From Devosia limi DSM 17137 (GTDB lineage Bacteria > Pseudomonadota > Alphaproteobacteria > Rhizobiales > Devosiaceae): a stretch of DNA of 64,000 nucleotides. The first letter of the stretch is position 1. Each line of letters begins with the position of its first letter. A model generated the notes under the pieces. The model was not told the DNA's origin, did not search any database, and worked only from the letters and a program-made list of their open reading frames with translations. The position numbers and the translations under genes were made by a program. Positions 44,276 to 52,354 of this stretch are shown in pieces. The stretch is from positions 186,001-250,000 of the forward strand of contig NZ_FQVC01000006.1 in the NCBI RefSeq assembly GCF_900128975.1. The letters are read 5' to 3'.

Positions 44276-45463
44276 TCACATCTTGGGCTGGATACCCCGG
44301 CTATCCTCGTCTTCTCGATACCAATTCTCATAGTCCCAGGTCTTGGGGGCCCATTCATTCTTGTTAAAGTCTGGCTCGTTGGGTGAGACGACGGTGTGAG
44401 CAATCACTTCGTTGAACTCACTTTCGGTCAGGCCCACATATTCGAGGAACAGCTCAAGTGAGGGGGGCTTGCGTCCCTCGTACTGGCTAATCAGTTCTTC
44501 GCCGCGCTCCTTAGAAATGCGCCCGTTTCGAAGGTCCAGCGCGACCATCTGACTTACGCGACTGTAGCCGCGCTTGAGATACTTGATGTAGTCGCGGGTG
44601 CCCTGCATGAAGCACTCGATCTTCTCGTAGGGATACTCCTCCCACGGCATGCCCTCGACCTGCTCGCCCTTCCAGCCGAGTTCCTTCTGAATCAGAGCCA
44701 CATTCTTTTTTACGTCCCAGGGAATGTACGACCCAAGGCAGACCGACTGGTACCGTATGCGGTTAAGATCGCGGGCGGCCGGATAGGTATATGGCTTGAG
44801 ATCGCGCGCATCGAGATCGAAGTCGCCGCTGATCATGCCTTCCATGTCTTCCGCCGTGATCCCCAAATTCACGAACTTGTTGAACCGGGTTTCGTCGACA
44901 CGTTCGATCTCGTCGTCGGCATAGTCGTAATATTGGGTGTATTCGGAAGACGGCTCGCCCCAGAACACCAGCGGCACGTCGAATTTTACAGCAATGTGCA
45001 TGGGGTAGGAGAAAATTCCGGTGTGGCAATGCCAACAAAAGTCGCCCTTGCGCCTTAGCGACTCAAGCATCAACCGCTTCACAACGCGCCAGTTCGGCGT
45101 GAAGTTGAGAACGTCGACGCCCAGCTTCTTGAATGTCCTAGTATTGTTCTCGATAAGCGTCTCGCGCATGAACCCGTGGTCGAAACGCACAACGAGGGGC
45201 TTAATCTTGTACTCCTTCATCAAGTACAAAAGCGTATAGGTAGAGTCTTTTCCACCAGAAAACGGAATAATGCAGTCATAATCGTGTTTCCCACGATACT
45301 GTTCGATTAATTGATCGAGCTGCTTCTTCCGACTCGGCCAGTCAATCTTCTCATCCCGAACTTCTTTATTGCGACAGACATTGCACACGCCAGCCGGATC
45401 GAACTCAATAGTTTCGTACGTTTCGGGCAGCAGGCAGCTCCCGCATTTTTTCAGCTCAAGCAT
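44276..45463 (-). CDS. N-acetyl sugar amidotransferase, module 2 (PseA-like)
   Basis: 395 residues. Zinc-type CGSCLLP and CNVC, PP-loop FSGGKDSTYTLLYL, FDHGFMRE and FCWHCHTG in the middle, then the longer C-terminal part with GTRDYIKYLKRGYSR found in PseA/LegZ-type enzymes. It adds an acetamidino group to a nonulosonate or precursor, using ammonia from HisH/HisF. It is transcribed towards the pse operon and ends at the shared terminator. Codon use is AT-richer than in the flanking core genes, which hints at horizontal origin. Confidence 0.9.
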   Translation of the reverse strand: MLELKKCGSCLLPETYETIEFDPAGVCNVCRNKEVRDEKIDWPSRKKQLDQLIEQYRGKHDYDCIIPFSGGKDSTYTLLYLMKEYKIKPLVVRFDHGFMRETLIENNTRTFKKLGVDVLNFTPNWRVVKRLMLESLRRKGDFCWHCHTGIFSYPMHIAVKFDVPLVFWGEPSSEYTQYYDYADDEIERVDETRFNKFVNLGITAEDMEGMISGDFDLDARDLKPYTYPAARDLNRIRYQSVCLGSYIPWDVKKNVALIQKELGWKGEQVEGMPWEEYPYEKIECFMQGTRDYIKYLKRGYSRVSQMVALDLRNGRISKERGEELISQYEGRKPPSLELFLEYVGLTESEFNEVIAHTVVSPNEPDFNKNEWAPKTWDYENWYREDEDSRGIQPKM

Positions 45464-45742
45464 TTCGGCTCCAATAAGATCTGGTCGAACCTACGTCCCT
45501 ACCCGGTCAGTCTTCAAGTGCGCTTTCGCGCCAATCGTGCAATTAGCTGCCGTTCCTACCCACAGAGCTTGATCGTGGCATGCCAAGGGCGAGCGCTACG
45601 ACGTGTGCCTGGCACCTTGTTCGAAGGCCGCACTCGAGGCACCACCAGTGCGTGATTGCGGCCTTGTATCCAGATTTATGCAACTTCTTGTTTACAATCA
45701 TACCCGAGAACACGCAAATCCTGACACCATCTGACGACTGAA
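45464..45742. other. Intergenic region upstream of the module 2 amidotransferase
   Basis: About 280 bases that should hold the minus-strand promoter of the amidotransferase. Nothing else recognisable was seen. Confidence 0.4.
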
Positions 45743-45903
45743 CTGGTCACCGATGCGCAGATCATGGCGTCGCGGAGCGCCAGACGGCCTGCTACACCAC
45801 TCCGACCGGGAACATCAGAGCAGTTCCAGCGGCTGATGGCTGATCACGACATCACCTTCTCGATGATACGGAACGACAATTTCAGGGATAACGCGCGATA
45901 GTG
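45743..45903 (+). pseudogene. IS3-family transposase (OrfB) fragment, frameshifted
   Basis: Two adjoining frames read LVTDAQIMAS..., DGLLHHSDRE and then TSEQFQRLMADHDITFSM with RDNAR before a stop. These are consecutive pieces of the DDE core of IS3-type transposases (normally HHSDRG, SEQFQRLM, SMSR and DNA). A one-base shift and several substitutions show that it is dead. Confidence 0.75.
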
Positions 45904-45962
45904 TTCTCATTGCTCAAACCGAAGGCTCTGCCGGCCAAGTCTACCGCGCCAGGAGGCCTAGG

Positions 45963-46181
45963 CTAAGAGTTCGATGCCATACGAAGTGTCCTGCCGTAAC
46001 TCATCATCATCGCCAAGGAAGAGATGACGAAGAACATGTACACCCCAAAAGTGCCCATGCTCTGGACCACAATGCCTGATCCCCATGCCAGAAAGTGATA
46101 TGCCGCGATCGATACCGCGCATAGTCCTCTTAGTAGGTCGAGGCCTAAATTCCGATCAGGGGGGATTTTCGAGAGAAGCAT
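45963..46181 (-). pseudogene. Truncated acyltransferase 3 N-terminus
   Basis: 72 codons: LDLLRGLCAVSIAAYHFLAW and GTFGVYMFFVISSLAM are the first two segments of an acyltransferase 3 (OafA-type) protein, including the His of the active-site region. The frame then ends at TAG. The remaining 250 or more residues are missing, so this is a remnant, probably cut by the neighbouring insertion-sequence debris. Confidence 0.75.
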
Positions 46182-46231
46182 TGTCGGTAGGTGTCCATTG
46201 TCGGATGATTTGGCACCGCTTGGATTGCGGA

Positions 46232-46775
46232 TTAGCGGAGCGCCAGCCTCGTCGTTGAGTTGATGTTATGCGGTGACCTTGCAGTGCTGCAAGCGCCGAG
46301 GCTGGACAGTCTGGCGTTTGATCCCTTCCCTTCGCGCTGTTCGATGATATCTGCGGCCGCACCGAAGTAGGCGTCGACCGGAGTGAAGTCGTTCAGGCAC
46401 GTATGGTAGCGCTGGTGGTCGTGGTTTTCGACGAAGGCGCTGATCGGGGCCTTGAGATCGGCGCGCAGGACGTAGTTTTCCAGCAGGATGGGTTCGTGAG
46501 GGTGCGTTCGTCGGGTGACGAGGTTGACAATCTCGAGCGGCTCGTCCTCACCCGCGATCATTCATTTTGAGTAGACGGTTTTCCAGCATCAGGTCAGCCA
46601 CGCATTCCTTCAACGCGCTGACATCGCGGCGCAGGTCCTCAACCTCATCGCTGGTGACAGTGCCGGTCACTCCCAGTCGCGCTGGCCATAGCCATTGGCG
46701 ACGCCTGTGGCAGAGCCCCTGGAATACGATCGCGGGCAGTCCGAAAACGATCACCCACCCAACACCCAGATTCAC
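46232..46775 (-). pseudogene. IS3-type element remnant (OrfA tail plus OrfB tail)
   Basis: On the minus strand, 46554-46670 encodes DEVEDLRRDVSALKECVAD followed by LMLENRLLK, the leucine-zipper end of an OrfA-like protein. From 46561 downwards an OrfB C-terminus is readable (ENHDHQRYHTCLNDFTPVDA, YFGAAADIIEQRE). The catalytic middle is deleted. It is on the opposite strand to the remnant at 45.75 kb, so at least two insertions have decayed here. Confidence 0.75.
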
Positions 46776-46958
46776 CCATCATTAACCATGCGATCGAGCA
46801 AGGCCTTGCAATATTAGGGATAATTCTCATCTTGATCACGTCGGTGCCAATTGGTCCGATATGGTCGGGACCGCTCTGTGCAAGGAGCGGCCGACAGGGG
46901 GTGTGCAAACCCAACTGTCGACCTGGCCATTCAACTCCTGCCTGAACAGGAAAATGAA

Positions 46959-48203
46959 ATGGTTGATTACCGTTCTACCGACGCGCTTGCGTCGGGCAAG
47001 TCTTATTCCACTTTTTTGCCCTATCCGCCGCCGGTGCTGATCGCTGGTTTGATCCAGCATGAGCTGGTGTGTGCATCCACGCAGGTGAGTATCCTGCGCA
47101 TCGTCGATGAGACGGGCAGCGCCAGCGTGGGCGACATTGTCGACGGGCTGGGCGAACATCCTAATCCGACTGGCGCCGTGCTGATCATGGTCGATCTGGG
47201 CATCCTCGCGATTACCTTTGCGGATGTAATCGACATGCATGCCTTGGTCAGTCGCGCGTCGCAGTTCCTCGCCCCGGATCACAGCGACATGACACAACCT
47301 ACTGTATGGCATCCAACGCCACCGGTTTGCGAGGTCGCGCTGCCGGACGGCATTGAAGCTCTGCCGACCTCTCCCTTTGTGCCGGCAGTCACCGTGGCAA
47401 CGGCTGAAGCCCGCCGTGGGCTTGGCAAGGTGGCGACACTCAACCGTCCTGGAGTTTATGCGCTCATTGGTCATCGCCAGATTTATGTTGGCGCCAGCGC
47501 CTCCGTTGGGACCCGTGTCGCATCTGGCCAACAGCCGATCGCCGACATCAAGAAAATTGTGGTGATTACCGACGCGAACAATGTCCTGAGCAATGAGTAT
47601 GCGCTGGCCGCCGAGCGGATGCTCCACGCGCGCGTACATTCCACGGGCGCCTTTGATGTCATGAACGAGCTACCCATGGGCACAGGCATTGATGCGGAGC
47701 TCTATGGCCAGATCGATGCCTTTCTCGGTCAGGCCTGCCTGACCCTTCGCTATCATAACGTGCTGTTCACCGAGGGTACGGCGCGCTCCGTGCTTGCCGG
47801 TCCACGCCATGAGGCAGGCCGCGTCGCCCCGATGCGTCCGTTCAGCACAATCCCCGACGGAGAATGCGTCGAGATGTGCTTTGACGATGGCCTGGTCGCT
47901 TTGGCCGCCCATCAGCATGACGGTCGCTGGATCCTGTTGCAGGGCTCCGATATTCGCATTGAAACGGCGCCCAGCGCCAATTCATCCGTCCGCTTCCAGC
48001 GCGCGGCCTGGCTCCATGCCGGTCTGCTCAAACTCTCGCCCGATGGCCGCAGCTATGTGACGACGCGGGACCTGGTGTTCCGCAGCGGGAGCGGTGCTGC
48101 CCAGTTTTGCGTGGGCTCCAAGGGCCGCACGCGCGACAGCTGGCAGCCCATCGATGCCGATGATGGTCTTCATCCACATACGGCTGCGCTGATCGCCGCC
48201 TAG
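46959..48203 (+). CDS. GIY-YIG nuclease-like protein with DUF4357-like C-terminus
   Basis: 414 residues from the ATG at 46959 (the frame extends upstream but lacks plausible content). Residues about 30-95 look like a winged helix (SILRIVDETGSASVGDIVDG). Residues about 155-235 carry RPGVYALIGHRQIYVGAS followed by GTRV, the GVY-x9-YVG core and Arg of a GIY-YIG endonuclease, with a downstream Glu in the ALAAERMLHARV helix. The C-terminus (SGSGAAQFCVGSKGRT) resembles DUF4357, common behind GIY-YIG domains. It is probably a DNA-cutting or DNA-binding effector or a regulator. It is followed after 84 bases by the AAA+/M41 gene. Confidence 0.75.
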   Translation: MVDYRSTDALASGKSYSTFLPYPPPVLIAGLIQHELVCASTQVSILRIVDETGSASVGDIVDGLGEHPNPTGAVLIMVDLGILAITFADVIDMHALVSRASQFLAPDHSDMTQPTVWHPTPPVCEVALPDGIEALPTSPFVPAVTVATAEARRGLGKVATLNRPGVYALIGHRQIYVGASASVGTRVASGQQPIADIKKIVVITDANNVLSNEYALAAERMLHARVHSTGAFDVMNELPMGTGIDAELYGQIDAFLGQACLTLRYHNVLFTEGTARSVLAGPRHEAGRVAPMRPFSTIPDGECVEMCFDDGLVALAAHQHDGRWILLQGSDIRIETAPSANSSVRFQRAAWLHAGLLKLSPDGRSYVTTRDLVFRSGSGAAQFCVGSKGRTRDSWQPIDADDGLHPHTAALIAA

Positions 48204-48287
48204 GGTCCGCCGCTCTTTCACCCCTTGTACTGTTCACGACGGATCGCCTCATCCTGCAGGCTGTCCGTCGCATGGAGTGCGCCACCT

Positions 48288-50222
48288 ATGGCCGAACATG
48301 AAATCGACGACGACTATGATGCTGCCGCCCGCTTTGCACGCGACGTCCTCACCAAGCCGCCGCTCCACGCCGGCGAATGCCTCGCTCTCGAAGCGCTGCG
48401 CAAGGCCCTTCCTCGCAAGGCATATGAGATGACCGAGCACGGACCGCGCGTGTTCATCATCCAGGTGCCCGACGCCCATTGGGTCGAAGCCGTATCGAAG
48501 GCCGTTTCAACCCTTGCTAAATCCATTGTGGTGAAAACGGCCATCGAACGTAGCTCTGTCAGCAAGGTGGAGGTGCCAGTAGGCGCCGACGATTTACGCC
48601 ATCTGCAGCGCGGCAGGTCAGTCGCGTTCATCTCACAGGATCCAACCGGCATCCTCGATCCCGCCGTGCTGGCTGCTGCCGATTTGACGGTCACCCTTCG
48701 GCCGATAGATGCTGCATTGCTACGCAAGGTCATCCGGCAGGTCAGCGGCAACATTGCTCGCGGGGTCACGGCCGAAATGGCAGCGTTGCCCTTGCGCGCG
48801 GTGATCAATGCCATACGCCCCGGCTTGTCTGCGCGCGACTGCGTAGCCAATCTCAGCCGGTCCATTGTTGTTGCGCCCATGAAAGCAGCTCCCTCTTCGG
48901 TTCCACTGCTGACCGAATTGCCGCTGACGGTGAACATGCGCCGCTGGGCCGACACGACATTGGCCGATCTTTCGGCAGTATCTGCGGGCCACCTCGGCGC
49001 AGAAGCTTTGGTCTATGGCGTGCTGGAGGGTCCCCCTGGAACCGGAAAAACGCTTCTGGCGCAGAGCCTTGCCCAGACATCAGGCTGGAATTTCGTATCC
49101 AGTTCGGTGGGCCAGTGGTTCACCACACGGGACGGCGCGCTAGGCGGTGTCGCCCGGAATATCAAAGACTTTATCGATACGGCTTTGGCCAGCGAGCCGG
49201 CCGTCGCTTTTTTGGATGAGCTCGACGGCTTGCCCGATCGGGCGCAACTTGACGCCCGTAGCCGGGACTGGTGGACGCCAGTTGTCACTTTATGCCTGAC
49301 GGAAATCGATCGCCTGCGCGCATCGGGGAAAAGCGTTCTGCTGCTGGGCGGAACGAATTACTTCAATCGCTTGGACACGGCGCTGGTGCGGCCGGGGCGC
49401 CTCCAGAACAGGATCTCCGTACTGCCGCCCGCCACTCGCGAAGAGCTGGCCGAGGTGTTCCGCTTCTATCTTGGACCCGACCTGCCCGACACCGATCTTG
49501 TGGCCCTGGCACAGTTGGGGCTCGGTGCCACGCCGGCAATGGTACAAGGATGGACCAAGGATGCGCGCGCCGTAGCCCGCGGTGCGGGCCGATCGCTTGC
49601 ATTGGCAGACCTTATGGCGCAGGTCGTGCCCAGCGACGACCGCCGGCCCGCCGACATCAAGGCCATTGCGCTCCACGAGGCGGGCCATGCACTCGTGGCG
49701 CACCGGCTCGGCCACGCCGTCGACATGATCTCCATCATTTCCCAGGGTCGTACCGGTGGATTCGTCAGCAGCAGCTTGCCAACGTCCGTCATGACTCTTG
49801 GGCATGTCCATGACGTTGCCACAGTGATGCTGGCGGGTCGTGCAGCCGACCTCACACTGGGTGGTGGCGCCAATACGGGTGCCGAGCACGATATCGAGCA
49901 GGCAACGCGCTTGCTGATCAACGCCTATGAAAAGCAGGGGCTGGGTGCCCATTTGCTCTATGCCCCGGCGATGTCTGCAAGGCCACTACCGGCAACGATC
50001 GCCACCGTGTCTGAAGACCTGGACCGGCTGCTCGGGCGTGCTGTTGCGATATTGAATGCGGAGCGCGACCTCACCCAACGGATGGCGAAACATCTGGTGG
50101 GCGTGCAGGTCATGACCGGTGACGAGGTCTTGGCCTTTCTCGGTTCACACCCCATCGCACCCAGTTTGCCTCTACGCTCGGGGCATGGCGACGACTACGC
50201 CGCTTCCCAGGCCTGCGCATAG
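48288..50222 (+). CDS. Soluble FtsH-like AAA+ ATPase with M41 zinc peptidase domain
   Basis: About 644 residues from the ATG at 48288. An unassigned N-terminal domain of about 200 residues has no membrane segment, unlike FtsH. The AAA+ module has Walker A GPPGTGKT near 247, Walker B AVAFLDELDGL near 303 and the RPGRLQNR arginine-finger motif. The peptidase has HEAGH near 463 and the third zinc ligand in TGAEHDIEQAT, so both ATPase and protease look active. Cellular FtsH is membrane-anchored and essential. This version is island-borne and soluble, suggesting a dedicated substrate, perhaps its GIY-YIG neighbour or an invader protein. Confidence 0.88.
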   Translation: MAEHEIDDDYDAAARFARDVLTKPPLHAGECLALEALRKALPRKAYEMTEHGPRVFIIQVPDAHWVEAVSKAVSTLAKSIVVKTAIERSSVSKVEVPVGADDLRHLQRGRSVAFISQDPTGILDPAVLAAADLTVTLRPIDAALLRKVIRQVSGNIARGVTAEMAALPLRAVINAIRPGLSARDCVANLSRSIVVAPMKAAPSSVPLLTELPLTVNMRRWADTTLADLSAVSAGHLGAEALVYGVLEGPPGTGKTLLAQSLAQTSGWNFVSSSVGQWFTTRDGALGGVARNIKDFIDTALASEPAVAFLDELDGLPDRAQLDARSRDWWTPVVTLCLTEIDRLRASGKSVLLLGGTNYFNRLDTALVRPGRLQNRISVLPPATREELAEVFRFYLGPDLPDTDLVALAQLGLGATPAMVQGWTKDARAVARGAGRSLALADLMAQVVPSDDRRPADIKAIALHEAGHALVAHRLGHAVDMISIISQGRTGGFVSSSLPTSVMTLGHVHDVATVMLAGRAADLTLGGGANTGAEHDIEQATRLLINAYEKQGLGAHLLYAPAMSARPLPATIATVSEDLDRLLGRAVAILNAERDLTQRMAKHLVGVQVMTGDEVLAFLGSHPIAPSLPLRSGHGDDYAASQACA

Positions 50223-50230
50223 GTGCAAGC

Positions 50231-50530
50231 ATGGCAAGATTGTCTGACGACGCTGTGCTTAAGGGGTTACGGGCCGCCTTCGCTTTGAGGAACGGCGCCG
50301 TTCCGACCGAGACCGAGCTTGCTGAGGCTCCCGTTCTTACGGCGTGGGCCTTGGTCGACGCTGGGGCGGGGCTTCATCGGCTCGTCGGTTCGGTTCGTGG
50401 GCATCCCATTCTGGGTACGGGATGGTGTACGACGAGCGTCGTGCTCGCCCTCGACCCGGGGAGTGCTTGGGCAAGAACAGTGAGCCGGATGTATCGACTC
50501 GCCGATCCGTTGTTGCCACCCAACCAATAG
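50231..50530 (+). CDS. DUF6634-like small protein
   Basis: 99 residues starting nine bases after the AAA+/M41 stop. The C-terminal half (LVGSVRGHPIL, then ALDPGSAWARTVSRMYRLADP) resembles DUF6634 proteins found in many Hyphomicrobiales accessory regions. Function is unknown. Tight spacing suggests it is the third member of the same operon. Confidence 0.7.
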   Translation: MARLSDDAVLKGLRAAFALRNGAVPTETELAEAPVLTAWALVDAGAGLHRLVGSVRGHPILGTGWCTTSVVLALDPGSAWARTVSRMYRLADPLLPPNQ

Positions 50531-50580
50531 GCCCGCCCGACAAAGGAAATGGTCCCAGTTGAGTCGTGTTTGGCGCCGGT

Positions 50581-50621
50581 GCTATCAAGCGAGCAGTCTA
50601 GCTCTCTCGCTTGATAGCAAG
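50581..50621. repeat. Inverted repeat upstream of parA (candidate partition/operator site)
   Basis: Perfect 13-base arms GCTATCAAGCGAG (50581-50593) and CTCGCTTGATAGC (50606-50618). The right arm also forms CTTGATAGCAAG (50610-50621), closely matching the palindrome CTTGCTAGCAAG downstream of the RHH gene. Possible binding sites for the RHH partner protein. Confidence 0.5.
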
Positions 50622-50647
50622 CTCGCTCCAAATCCCTTTCCATACAT

Positions 50648-50696
50648 CGATTTGTTCCTTGCCAGGCTCGCGCCGACACTGGCGCAGCAAGGAACA
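50648..50696. promoter_or_regulatory. Shared leader motif and hairpin upstream of parA
   Basis: CGATTTGTTCCTTGCCAG at 50648-50665 is 37 bases before the parA ATG, and the same motif precedes both recombinase genes. Here TGTTCCTTGC is also the left arm of a perfect inverted repeat with GCAAGGAACA (50653-50662, 50687-50696). Confidence 0.6.
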
Positions 50697-50702
50697 TCCT
50701 CC

Positions 50703-51371
50703 ATGTTGAAATCTTCTCCTCGCATCGGCGTATCGCTTGCGCTTTGGGGCAAAGGCGGCGCCGCCAAGACCACTACCGCGCTCTCACTTGCCGGGTTGGC
50801 AACTGCCGAAGGCCTGCGCAGCATTGTGCGCGATGCCGATCCCCAGCGCTCGGCAAGCGCCTGGCATGCCTGCAGCTGCAACCCGAAATTCGCCGTCCAC
50901 AGCGTGGAGGTGGCCGAGGTCGCAGCCCTCTTGCCCCGTGCCAAGGCGAACTACGACGTCGTCATCATCGACAACCCACCTTCGGGCTACGGCGGGTCGA
51001 TCGCCATCGCCCGTGGGGCCGATACCTCGCTGGTCATCGCGAGGCCTTTTCAGTTTGACATCACTTTAGCGCTGGAGTGGATCAGCTTTCCGCAGCGTGC
51101 GGATGTGACGCCGCTGGTCGCTCTGACTGCGGCGCCCCCAACCCGCCTCGACGCTGATGCAGGCACAGTTCGTATTGCGCGCCGTCGTCTCGGGCAGGCA
51201 GGGGCGCAGGTCTGGCGCTACCAGATCAGTCATCGCTTGGCCCATCCCGAGCTTGTCGCACGCGGTATGACTATCACCGACCTTCCTGCAACCGCGCTGG
51301 CGCGCAGCGAATATGAAAGGCTTTGGTCTGCCATTTCCACTCGGATGAAAAAGGTGGCCCACATTGGATAG
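50703..51371 (+). CDS. ParA-like partition ATPase
   Basis: 222 residues from the ATG at 50703. Deviant Walker A GKGGAAKTTT (the second Lys and Thr retained, Gly replaced by Ala), the DADPQRSAS loop, and Walker A'-type VVIIDNPPSGYG place it in the ParA/MinD family of plasmid and island partition ATPases. Its gene ends overlapping the RHH gene, the classical ParA plus small RHH centromere-binding partner arrangement. The short length suggests a type Ib partition system without an N-terminal HTH. Confidence 0.85.
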   Translation: MLKSSPRIGVSLALWGKGGAAKTTTALSLAGLATAEGLRSIVRDADPQRSASAWHACSCNPKFAVHSVEVAEVAALLPRAKANYDVVIIDNPPSGYGGSIAIARGADTSLVIARPFQFDITLALEWISFPQRADVTPLVALTAAPPTRLDADAGTVRIARRRLGQAGAQVWRYQISHRLAHPELVARGMTITDLPATALARSEYERLWSAISTRMKKVAHIG

Positions 51372-51576
51372 CCCCACCACTCCGACTGGCCGCGTCACGG
51401 CGATAGCCGCCGATCTGGCCGAGCCAGCCGAAAAGCTCTCGCAAATCTGCTATCGCCTCTCCCGCGCGAAGCGCAACCATCTGCATCGCTTCGCCCTTGA
51501 CCGGAACACTAGCCTGCAGACTGTCATCGACGAGGCCATCGACGACTTCTTGGCAAAACACCAGGTCGAGATCTAA
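51364..51576 (+). CDS. Small ribbon-helix-helix protein, probable ParA partner
   Basis: 70 residues, start TTG at 51364 overlapping the parA stop by eight bases. The C-terminal part (YRLSRAKRNHLHRFALDR, then TSLQTVIDEAIDDFLAKH) fits a ribbon-helix-helix fold. Proteins of this kind after a short ParA bind the centromere and autoregulate. An antitoxin role is less likely because no toxin is adjacent. Confidence 0.7.
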   Translation: MDSPTTPTGRVTAIAADLAEPAEKLSQICYRLSRAKRNHLHRFALDRNTSLQTVIDEAIDDFLAKHQVEI

Positions 51577-51588
51577 AAAAACGCTGTC

Positions 51589-51622
51589 ATGCTGTCTTGC
51601 TAACTTGCTAGCAAGACAGCAT
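51589..51622. repeat. 14-bp inverted repeat after the ParA/RHH pair
   Basis: Perfect arms ATGCTGTCTTGCTA and TAGCAAGACAGCAT with a six-base loop, 13 bases after the RHH stop. It includes the palindrome CTTGCTAGCAAG (51604-51615). It could terminate the par transcript or act as a second partition site. Confidence 0.55.
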
Positions 51623-51717
51623 CGACAGGTATCCCGGCGACGCCATCGGCGAAAAAGCGTTTGTGACTTTCATCATCCGACCGGATGCTAAGATCAGTAT
51701 CTCCTGGATGACCGACC

Positions 51718-52050
51718 GTGACGCAGATTTATCTTACTCGCCGCCAAGTGGCTGAACTCTATCCGATTTCGGAGCACACATTGGCCAAGCTCGCGTATGC
51801 TGGACGCGGGCCGACGTTCTACAAACCAACGGACAAAATTCTCTATCGCCCCGAAGATATCGACGCCTGGATAGCGGCCTCGGTGGTCCTGCCAACGGAC
51901 GCCAGCGTGCCACGCCCAGCGTCAAAGAAGCGACTGGCCGGTCGCGGCACATATGCCCGCACGGCGAGCTTTGATGCCCCTCAGCCGCCCGGTGGCGGAC
52001 GCAAGTCCCTGCCGCCGTCGCCGAAGTCGGTCCTACGCAAGAAGGACTAA
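51718..52050 (+). CDS. AlpA-like/HTH_17 DNA-binding protein (possible excisionase)
   Basis: 110 residues, GTG start. Residues 1-58 are an HTH_17/MerR-like helix domain (LTRRQVAELYPISEHTLAKL, then RPEDIDAWI), typical of AlpA regulators and excisionases of integrated elements. The rest is a basic Ser/Pro/Lys-rich tail. Its position between the partition genes and the recombinases fits control of excision. Confidence 0.8.
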   Translation: MTQIYLTRRQVAELYPISEHTLAKLAYAGRGPTFYKPTDKILYRPEDIDAWIAASVVLPTDASVPRPASKKRLAGRGTYARTASFDAPQPPGGGRKSLPPSPKSVLRKKD

Positions 52051-52354
52051 CCTCCCGCAAGCCGCTGCAACCGTGAAACTTGGGCGGGTCGGAAACAATC
52101 AACCGATCTGCAGTGACCCGGCCATCCTCCCTGGAAGTCGTCAGTATGGCCTGATGCCGGGACATGTCATGCAAGGCCAATGCGTTCGCCAGATTCGTCG
52201 CAGCGACGCTGGCCAGTTAGGGGGCTACCACGTGACCTCAGCGCAATTGGCCCAGACGCGCTTTACGCGTCCGGGCCTTCAACATGGAGATCATCATGCG
52301 CGGCGGGTTTCATGACCAGAGTGTCGCGCCACCTCTGGCACGGAACAAATCCGA
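52051..52354. other. Convergent intergenic region with hairpin and leader motif copy
   Basis: It holds a 12-base stem (GGCCCAGACGCG, loop CTTTA, one mismatch, 52249-52277), a likely terminator between the converging genes. Near the right edge, at 52336-52353, is a variant of the shared leader motif (TGGCACGGAACAAATCCG). No gene was recognised. Confidence 0.5.

Noticed and set aside
46800-46850. GGGATAATT shared between the left side of the recombinase module and the integrase leader, considered as an attachment core
   Set aside because: Only 9-12 bases, AT-rich, and not part of the tRNA, so it does not behave like an att core.
51364-51576. RHH gene considered as a toxin-antitoxin antitoxin
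   Set aside because: No toxin-like gene lies next to it. The overlap with parA and flanking inverted repeats fit partition better.
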